From Rhyacophila brunnea (lineage: Eukaryota; Arthropoda; Insecta; Trichoptera; Rhyacophilidae): a stretch of 64,000 nt of DNA. Below the pieces are notes generated by a model. It was not told the origin of the DNA, ran no database searches, and worked only from the letters and a program-made list of their open reading frames with translations. Shown here one piece after another: positions 56,190 through 64,000 of this stretch. The DNA is taken from the NCBI GenBank assembly GCA_022495005.1, contig JAGYXB010000157.1, forward strand, positions 248,001-312,000, given 5' to 3'. Both the position numbers and the translations under genes were made by a program. How positions within the stretch are numbered: the first letter of the stretch is position 1; each line of letters starts with the position of its first letter.

Positions 56190-56715
56190 ATAATTGTTGG
56201 TTTATTATCTTCTTCTTTGTTTGCCATATCCGTTATCAGACGTCGGCGATGGATTTGGCCATTTGGCTCCTGTCCGTCGCTGCTCTGAATAGGGATGGAG
56301 TGCTGAGCTCAAACCAGTCCCTGAGGTTTTTGAGCTAGGACGTTCTTCTTCTACCAGGGCCTCGCTTACCGGAGATCTTCCCTTGAATGATGAGGATGTA
56401 GAAGGCGATACTTCTCTGGATGCCGCATGATGTGGCCAAAGTATGCCAGTTTCCTGGTTTTTATTAGTTTGATTATTTTTTTGGTCTTTTTCATCCTTGA
56501 CATCATCTCGACATTAAATTTGTAACTTTGTCCTTCCAGCTGATACGAAGCATGCGCCTATACACCCACATTTCAAAAGCTTCAAGTTTTTTGAGAATCG
56601 TTTCTTTGAGCGTCTAAGCCTCTACTCCATATTAGAGGACCGAGAAGACGTAGCATCTCACCATTCTAGTTCTGATTCCCAGGTGTATATCATGGCTACA
56701 TAATACTTTTTTTAG
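56190..56715 (-). pseudogene. LINE polymerase C-terminus and 3' tail
   Basis: Minus-strand translation, with frameshifts, gives AFEMWVYRRMLRISWKDKVTN, KTRKLAYFGHIMRHPEKYRL, LHLLIQGKISGKRGPGRRR, TSWLKNLRDWFELSTPSLFR and MAKSIADV before TGA (56238-56236). This is the conserved end of insect Jockey/CR1-like reverse transcriptases. After the stop the 3' tail reads ACGGATATGGCAAAC and AAAGAAGAAG, resembling the SINE-D tail. The catalytic domain is missing. Confidence 0.72.
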
Positions 56716-57389
56716 ACGAGTAAACGCCCCCCTGGCTTAAATTAACTAGTTAACTATTATTGATTCGTACAATTATTGCTTTTTCTATAAAGCGCGTTTA
56801 CGATTTTTCTTATATATTATCATCAATATGTGAGCATACAGATCAGACATTTGAAACGTCTCAAATAAGAAAAGTCAATAAAATCAATCATACAGTAATA
56901 AAAATCTCCATCCATATATTTTCTATCACACGGCACACATTTTTAACCAAATAACCAAATTTAAAAGGTCCAAGAATTGTGTATAAATGTCACATTCATT
57001 TTTTTAAATATCTATGTAATCGAATTAAATTTAATATTTTTTTACACCCATATAGTGCCTTTCCATGAGTTGTCATTGTCAAATTAATAAAAATACTTTT
57101 TACAACCAAGACATTATTATATTTTTACTTTATCTTTAAAAAAAATGAGTTTTGTGACATTTGTTGTTTTTATGCCAATGACTTGTATTACAATGTTTTT
57201 CGCTGTATTTATTTTGTTACATAATAGTTTTAATATAATATATTAAATATCAATAGCATTGTTTAAGGTTTTTCTAATACTTAATAATATGTATTAATAA
57301 AATTTTCCAATATTATATATTTTTAATAAGAAAAGTTATTTGGTGGTGATGAAGGTAGAGGAGATAGAAATCATTGTTGCTTGGTTGTT
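56716..57389. other. AT-rich stretch
   Basis: 56990-57165 may be bounded by a weak inverted repeat (ATGTCACATTCATTTTTTT versus a complement around AAAATGAGTTTTGTGACATT). Otherwise nothing. Confidence 0.35.
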
Positions 57390-57765
57390 CTGAGGGGAAA
57401 GTTTATTTTTTGTCGTTATAAGAATACAATAAATCCTAACGTTAAGATGACAGCGTGAGATTATAATCGCGGGTAATGATGTACTAGTAACATCGATGTG
57501 ATCAAGATATTAATGAACCGAGTGGGATGATGGTTGAATTATATGTCGAGTAAACAACACGTTACAATACTAGTGCGTCGCGTGATGGACTCGATGAGTG
57601 AGTAAATATTCATACATTGTCTTTCTATTTTATGCAAATGCAGTACATATATATTACAAGAGATATTGATGAAATTAACAAATCAAAACAAACCCTACTG
57701 ATCTAGTTATGATTGACAAAATGTTGACAATCATTATCGCTCTATTGTTTTGTTTTGATTGCTAT
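57390..57765 (+). repeat. Dispersed repeat R4, copy 3
   Basis: Collinear with 16208-16612: AAGAATACAATAAATCC, GACAGCGTGAGATTATAATC, GATGGACTCGATGAGTGAGT, TATTACAAGAGATATTGATG, TCTATTGTTTTGTTTTGAT. Confidence 0.68.
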
Positions 57766-58784
57766 AATTATGTACTTTATTAAAACTAGTGTATGTTTAG
57801 TCAGTCTTGAATAAGAAATATTTTAATTAAAAATAACATTTTGTTCAAGTCAATATTATTAATTATTAATCTATTATTTCATTGAAAGCGGTTCAACTGT
57901 TTATTTTTTGTTCGTCAGCCAAAAGTCATTCAATAAAAAAATACCCCAGTTTCAGCCGTCGATCATTTAAAAGACTTCATTTGTATGCCTACATCACTCA
58001 CTAACAGGATTATAAAATTTCAATAGAACGTATGCAAACATTTTATCGGAAAAAGCTTTGGTCTCGGAGGGTTTTCCTTGTCTGAAATTCAGTTAAATGT
58101 AAAAATGTTTGCACTGCCTTTAAGGTTCATTTTTTTCTCATGGCATTTGACACTTGGCACCGTCTTTTGATGAAGGTCTGAAGGGGGCACCCATTATTAT
58201 TTGTCAAAGTGATTTGAAAACAGAAACACTTCCGTTTCAAATCATATTTAGCTACACGCTCAGAATTATGAATTAAACCAACTTAACAATGTTAGATAGT
58301 TTATCAAATTGTACAGCTATTTTTAGATAGATTAATAATTTAACCCAGCCGTTACTGTAATCTTTCGTAAGATAGCATAATATTTTTATTGCAAATATTT
58401 AAGTTAATATGCACTTCATCATCTTTATTAGTTTTTTCTTAGAATCATCAATATAACATCAAATTGAAATGTTATTATTTTAAAAAAATCGATCGAATTA
58501 TCTGGTAAATACAAATAATATCCGTCCGATTTCGGTCTGGCCTAGCCTTTTTTTAGGCTGCAAGATAGTATAAAAATACTCGAATGATTGTAATTAACTT
58601 TTGAATCCTTTTTGATAATTGTATTGATAAAACAAATAATGACAAAAAAACCTCATTAAACTAATGTATGTTGCTAAAATAAGCATTTTTTTTACCTATC
58701 GTAATATTGTCAATCTCGAAAGGTAAACGATGGTGACATCACCGGAACGGACGTAGGCTGTTGTTAAGTATCGTAAAATAAAGG
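57766..58784. other. AT-rich stretch, nothing recognised
   Basis: No supported frame or repeat. Confidence 0.4.
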
Positions 58785-58935
58785 TTAAGCAAACTTCTCG
58801 AAAAAAATCTTTTTGAAAAAAAAGATAGGACACATATAGCTTAGCGGTCAGTGCACATAGGCACAAATCTCATGGGACGCGGCTTCGAATCCCGATTATC
58901 AAGTTTGTCTAAAAAGATTTTTTCTAGAAGTTATA
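58785..58935 (+). repeat. tRNA-like SINE (family E), single copy
   Basis: A-box-like TATAGCTTAGCGGTCAGTGC (58846) and B-box-like GGCTTCGAATCCCG (58883), flanked by AAAATCTTTTTGAAAAAAA and AAAAAGATTTTTTCTAGAAG, which are inverted relative to each other. The first is shared with SINE-A. No acceptor stem. Confidence 0.5.
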
Positions 58936-59095
58936 TATTATAATGTCTCACAGGTTATTTAAATGATGTACCTATGTAAGTATAGATAATTAAAGTTATA
59001 CCAAAACTTTTATCTCAAAACTGCTGACAATGTTATAATAATCAATATTACCTAAATTGCATAATGTCCGCAATCTCGTATGGAGAGGAGAGAAA

Positions 59096-59592
59096 AATAA
59101 TTACAAGATAAAAAAAACTTTCTATATACCTACCACGTTTTTAAATTTTCTGTAAATCATATCAACTTGACAATTCTATGTATTAATAATTTAGGACAAA
59201 TAAGGCAATTGTCAACAAGTCATTTTTTTGCTATTTTGCAAGCAACAAACAAAGATAGAATACTGAAACGTCATTTTGATTTCCATAGTAACGCACGTCT
59301 ATATTAATAATTTAGTTGCTAGGACCACCCCCTTAGCAACCAATAATAGTGGATTGGATTACGGATATCATCCGAAATAACTTTTCATGCAAAACAGAAT
59401 AAACTGAAAATGAATTCAATTCTACTTAAAGATGACTGAAAGTATTAAAAGAATGCATTAACATCGTGTTCTGATATATTCTAAAAGTTTCAAATGTCTA
59501 GCTAGTCGGTAAGATAGTTAAAAATCGATTGCAAGATTTGTACTGGATAAACAACCACAAACAACAAACAAGAATACGAGCTAAGAAAAACG
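59096..59592 (+). repeat. Dispersed repeat R2, copy 5
   Basis: Full-length plus-strand copy, from AAATAATTACAAGATAAAAA to ACGAGCTAAGAAAAACG. Confidence 0.75.
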
Positions 59593-60400
59593 TACTAATG
59601 ACCATAAAAGTGGACAGTTTTAGAGAGTAAAGTTGATCTTTTTGCATAAGAAGGAAATGCAACAATCATCGAACAGTCACTCTTTTATGACGTCACTAAA
59701 ATTTTCCTACAACATCAGTCTGAAAACATCTAAACAAGTTTAGTGTATTTTGGTTTATTGTGACGTCATGGAAAAATATTTATTCACCTGGTGAATCCAC
59801 CATGAATCGTATTATCAAATATTTTTATTGAAGGCGAACAGTCATCTACTACAAAATTTAAATGTTGTATTTCATATTAATATCATAGGAATTAAGTCAA
59901 TTTATGTATTTCAAGCCAAAAATATATAATAACCATAGTTGTAGTTGTAGCTGTATGAGAATTTACGTAACTGTGGAATTTAAATTGAGGCGCGTTAAAG
60001 ATTCAATGAATTGTCTCCACTTTTGCTTTTCTTTGTGCAAAATTGAACAGTTGGTATTGTTATATGAGACAACATAGAAAGCAAGTCAAATAAAGACACA
60101 TAATGGATTTGGGATTTGAGACTCGCGGGATTGTCTGAACGGCTCACAACGAACTTAAGAGCGAAGCAAATTATTTGATTTGGGAACATTCACTTAAAAT
60201 AAGACAGCGCCTTGTAACTTCAGTATGTATATAGGCAGTAAGTCATTTTGTAAAAGTAAAAGCCTGAGGAATAAGGTATATTTCTTATATAGTGATTTCA
60301 ATTAATAACTATTGCGATATTTTTAAATATCGTGTATTATTAACAATAATTATTACCTACATTAAAACAATATAATTAGTTAAACACTGTCACTGACTGA
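59593..60400. other. AT-rich spacer
   Basis: 59690-59790 has two TGACGTCA-type (CRE-like) sites (TTATGACGTCAC and TGTGACGTCATG). The 64-codon minus frame 59995-60189 has no motif. Confidence 0.4.
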
Positions 60401-60409
60401 CTTAAGGCC

Positions 60410-60766
60410 CGTGTCCGGAAATTTATACGTATTGAAAATATATGGTCGTATATTAAAGACCGTCCAACCTCTTTGGGTCGTATTAGTACTGAGATGAAAT
60501 TCATGTCTAAATAAAACACGGTTTTTGTCGGTTTAGTTACAGGAAGCTAGCAGCAAAAAAAATGAAAATAGCCGATATACTGGATTATTTGTTAGATTAA
60601 GTTCGGTTTAGGTTAGGTTTTCATTATTGAATTCATTAATTTTGCCAAAATCGGTTATGGAAATAGATATGACCGTATAAAATATGGTCATCTCTTTCCG
60701 ATAAGAAAGCTTACGGCGAACTAGTGTGCTACGGTGAAATGTAATACATACAATTTACATGGAACC
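60410..60766. mobile_element. Mutator-like element copy 4
   Basis: 357 bp with left end CGTGTCCGGAAATTTATACG and right end CATGGAACC. Duplication CTTAAGGCC / CTTCAGGCC (60401-60409, 60767-60775; one mismatch). The interior aligns, inverted, with copies 2 and 3 (GTCGGTTTAG, GCCGATATACTGGATTATTT, TTAGGTTAGGTTTT, GACCGTATAAAATATGGTC). Confidence 0.82.
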
Positions 60767-60775
60767 CTTCAGGCC

Positions 60776-61559
60776 ACCTTAGTAAAAACGACGGGTGGTC
60801 GAGCGAGATTCCTCTTGGGGTTTTGTATTTTAAGTATTTAAAAACTTAATTAACCACGTGGCCACATTTTTTTAAAATTTAAACAAAATACTTTACATAG
60901 AATATTAATCACTACAAATACAATCATAAACACCGTTACATAATACATACCTATAGAATAGGCAGCGGGAATAAGATAGGGAGCTCCACCACCCGGTAGA
61001 AAAATTATTTGATTACATTTTTACAAACATAAATTTACGTTATGGGCAGATAATAATGCCGGCATATTCACTCACTCTACACAATTTTTCTCAAAACAAA
61101 ACTCGCCATCAGGCAGATAGCCTCTTGTCCATAATAATGTATAATATGAATAGAATGGCTGTAATATTACCTTGTTTCAAAATTACAAACAAATCGAGAA
61201 TATTCAAGTTTCTAATATAATATTACGTATTATTATAAAATATGTTGAAGACTTCTACGTAATTTTTATTTCACTGTGTCAATTATTAATTATGTAATAT
61301 TTTAAATAAAATTATCATATTATTTTGGAGTGCTTTGTTACTTTACAAGTTTATCCAATATTTGTGGAATTTTTAGACTTCAAACTTTAAAAAACAGGTG
61401 AATGAATTAACTTAATACGTTTTTTGTTTTAAATGGCACATTTTACTGTCAGCATAAAAGGTCTTTGAACTTTAAATTACAAATCAAACACCTAGGTACC
61501 TAATTTAAAAATCCCCTCGGCGATTTTCAACTTTCTCCTCCTAATTAGCTTTCAAAGCA
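60776..61559. other. AT-rich stretch, nothing recognised
   Basis: No supported feature. Confidence 0.4.
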
Positions 61560-61575
61560 GGTGCTTTGATTTATA

Positions 61576-61803
61576 TCAAGCCTGACAATTACGACTTTCG
61601 AAAAGATTTCTAGCAAACAAATCGCAAAATTTTGAATCGTTCAAGTCTCCTTTGAAAGGGTTCCACGATTCCGGTCTGTCACCCTGGCAATGAAGCCTCG
61701 CAAATAATAATAATGTCACCAAAGTGAAAAAGCTCCCAAGACGAAAGCTCTGATAATTCATTAACGACGTCGGCTGGTGGCGCTGTCTGCTCGCAAAGCT
61801 CAT
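61576..61803 (-). CDS. Weak candidate: 75-aa frame with signal-anchor-like segment
   Basis: ATG-initiated minus-strand frame (context TGCGATGA). After a basic N-region there is a hydrophobic stretch at about residues 21-38 (FRLGSFFTLVTLLLFARLHC), then a polar segment with three more cysteines (SWNPFKGDLNDSKFCDLFAR, ending RNCQA). The surrounding 61560-61990 is single-copy and less AT-rich than its neighbours, which is mildly in favour. No domain recognised. It could be a small secreted protein, a first exon, or chance. Confidence 0.28.
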   Translation of the reverse strand: MSFASRQRHQPTSLMNYQSFRLGSFFTLVTLLLFARLHCQGDRPESWNPFKGDLNDSKFCDLFARNLFESRNCQA

Positions 61804-61989
61804 CGCACGTAAAGGCTCAAAGCTAATAGGGAAGACACCTTTAATTAGACATTAAACTTTCGTCTCAGCTTGAAAAGTGCAGGCTGCCTTTTGAATGCGC
61901 TCTAGTCTCGAAATTAGCGAATTGATTATCAGCTCTTGTAAAAGTTGAAATCGAGTTTTACAAAGAAAGCTAAACGTGAGGTAAAACCT

Positions 61990-63489
61990 TTTCAGACATT
62001 TGAGTTAGATCGAGTGGAAGTTTTTGTGATAGGCTTATTTTGAGACGGAACTAGTAAATCATTGGACAAATCTATAGCCTGGAAGTTAATTCGTATAATA
62101 AAAATATAAAGTACCTATCTACCTATTATAAAATATATTATAACAGTACATTATTGTACATAATAATAATTATACTATGATAATATTATCAAGTATATGA
62201 AGAGATATCATTAAAATGGGGACATTCACTTAGCAGTACATCTAGAGTAGCTGAGATGATTTATACATTCCGTCTATAGATATATACCTATAATAGCAGT
62301 ACCTAATTAAACATAATAAATGGTTAAAAAATGGTTTCTTATTTTTTTTGTATCGATAGCTGTTTGTGAGGATAATAATAGCACTCAACCGGACACTGGA
62401 ATATGTTATTCAAAATTTCACTGGGTCTAATTATTTAAAATATATATTATATATTTTATGGATGGTTGTGTATGTTCCTGAGGTTTCTCAAAATTGTGTA
62501 TTTTACAGGAGCCTACCTAATTATATTAACAAATCTGATTTATGTATGGTTTAATGGCTTAATTTGAGATTTTTTATAGCTTATAAGCATTTTTTTTTAC
62601 TATTATATATTTCAATGAAAACAAATACGTTTAATTGATACAGATTATTGTGCACTATTTATGTCGGTTGTTAACAGCATACCTCCACTCTTCACCAGTG
62701 CTATGTACCTACTGTATTTATTTTTGTTATCAAATAATATATTATAAAATAAATAAACATCCGATTATATTTTTATAACGTTAACATTTCAATAACTATA
62801 CAATATAATTTAGCATGCTGACACGTCATAATTTAAACGTTTTTCTCTCTGCCAGTTGAAACCTGCTATTTTTTATAACAAGATTATACCACTTCGTGAC
62901 AAAATAGAAACAAAATCACATTCGTACCTCGTTCAGTAATGCTAGAACTGGGTGCATGTGTTACGCCCTATATTACCCCATAAGCGCAGTTAAGGTAATT
63001 AAATAATTGCATTGTCATGTAAACAGGAATATGCGGTCAGTTCGTACTTAACAAGCCTAGCTACTGGAAAAATGTCACGTGCACATCATAAAATTTACGT
63101 AAAAATATGCTTTTCGTGATGAATTTTCACGATTCTGCCATAAACGCAACATACCTACTTATTTAAACACAAGAATTAAGTTGCATATTTTTGTACATGT
63201 TGGTTCAAATATATTATGATCACGTTATGGGGTAATCACTTGCTGTCACAGAAAGCTGCCGCTATAGTAAAAAGGTGTGTAATGTAGTTTTTTTAAAATT
63301 GTTGTCAGATTGATGCTCTCATCCCATAGTCATTTTGAACATTTCAACGAACATTGTCAGTTAGCAAAATCTGCTGAAATCACCAGAACAATAATGAGGT
63401 CACCTCTCGCGTACCATGCTGCATCAACACTCGCATGACTCAATGAACGTTTTTATCATTTTCTATATGCCCACACATTTTTGACTCAT
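61990..63489. other. AT-rich stretch, nothing recognised
   Basis: No supported gene or repeat. 63050-63430 is slightly less AT-rich, without motifs. Confidence 0.4.
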
Positions 63490-63825
63490 GTCAAAATCAC
63501 GTGTTTTTTTGTTTTGTGTTATTGCAAATAATATATAGTTTCTATAAGAATTTAGTCTTTTATCTATGTTCTGCAGATTAGGTTCTCTTCAAAATAGTAT
63601 CTATGGATGCAATAAAGGAATTTTAACGTACGCACATGTAAAAACTGTTAAAATTAATTGAAATTAGCATGAATAATGTATAATGTTTCAAAATACTTGA
63701 AAATACTTGAAAAATAGTTGGAACTCTGCATTATTGAATTTATAAAGATAGTGATCGTACAAAATATTCTGCGGAATGACGGAACCATAGACTAAATTTG
63801 TCGACGTAACAGCATGTGGCAGTAG
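63490..63825 (-). repeat. Dispersed repeat R5, copy 2
   Basis: Reverse-complement match to 52416-52725. The 91-codon minus frame 63688-63963 spans the repeat and adjacent sequence (KYTQSFVSVSHQLWLRDLYL) without a known motif, and is near the window edge. Confidence 0.6.
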
Positions 63826-64000
63826 GTATAGGTCTCTCAGCCAGAGTTGGTGCGACACAGATACGAAAGATTGTGTGTATTTGTGAATTTCTGAAGAATA
63901 CAGTTTTCTGTTACAGGCTGTTCCTTTTTTGAATCCGTATATGTGAGTATTCGGCCGCGTCAACTCTGGTTGTGCGATCTATACGCGACGTGGATCATAT

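Noticed and set aside
56990..57165. Additional MITE
   Set aside because: The inverted similarity is short and AT-rich, and no duplication was found.
1..64000. CRISPR array, operon or other prokaryotic system
   Set aside because: No regularly spaced repeats, no dense coding, and abundant eukaryotic transposons and SINEs.

Overview
The window is a gene-poor, AT-rich stretch of an arthropod nuclear genome, most likely an insect. This rests on (AGGTT)n/TTAGG-type repeats, several tRNA-derived SINEs, pogo/Tigger, hAT and Mutator-like DNA transposons, and decayed LINE 3' ends. The order (Hemiptera or Lepidoptera would both fit) cannot be settled from sequence alone. There are no bacterial features, no rRNA genes, no CRISPR arrays and no complete canonical tRNA gene. 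Only one long reading frame is convincingly protein coding: the transposase of a pogo/Tigger element at 24.3-27.8 kb. No conventional host gene could be recognised; a few short open segments are listed as weak candidates.

Layout. 0-6 kb: a TA-flanked MITE, two copies of a tRNA-derived SINE (SINE-A), a ~430 bp repeat (R3) and AT-rich filler. 6-13 kb: two Mutator-like (MULE) non-autonomous elements with 9-bp target duplications, one carrying a nested MITE; a LINE remnant; a 315 bp MITE; and inverted copies of the dispersed repeat R2. 13-24 kb: further MITEs and SINEs, repeat R4 in opposite orientations, R3 interrupted by a LINE 3' end, and a hAT element inserted into another LINE remnant. 24.3-27.8 kb: pogo/Tigger element 1, complete with terminal inverted repeats, a TA duplication and a nearly intact transposase. 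28-31 kb: a possible terminal exon on the minus strand, tRNA-like SINE heads and a MITE inside a SINE. 31.6-31.9 kb: a non-repetitive promoter-like patch with a perfect RFX X-box palindrome. 32.1-33.5 kb: a 1.4 kb near-perfect palindrome (foldback element) flanked by TTAA; a deleted relative lies at 43.1-43.9 kb. 34-39 kb: SINE-C copies, LINE remnants and a Harbinger-type MITE. 39.3-41.7 kb: a MULE copy with a second, internally deleted pogo/Tigger element inserted in it. 41.7-50 kb: SINE-D, R2, SINE-C, a hAT element and a LINE 3' end. 50-64 kb: mostly AT-rich filler with a hairpin MITE, R2, R4 and R5 copies, another element with 9-bp target duplications, a LINE remnant whose 3' tail resembles that of SINE-D, a fourth MULE copy, and a small frame with a possible signal peptide.

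How the parts relate. Most of what can be read is a record of nested transposition: MULE into an older repeat, MITE into MULE, pogo into MULE, hAT into LINE, LINE into R3, MITE into SINE. Many junctions are dated relative to each other by exact target-site duplications. Only pogo element 1 looks capable of encoding a transposase; all LINE and hAT coding sequences seen are 5'-truncated or frameshifted.
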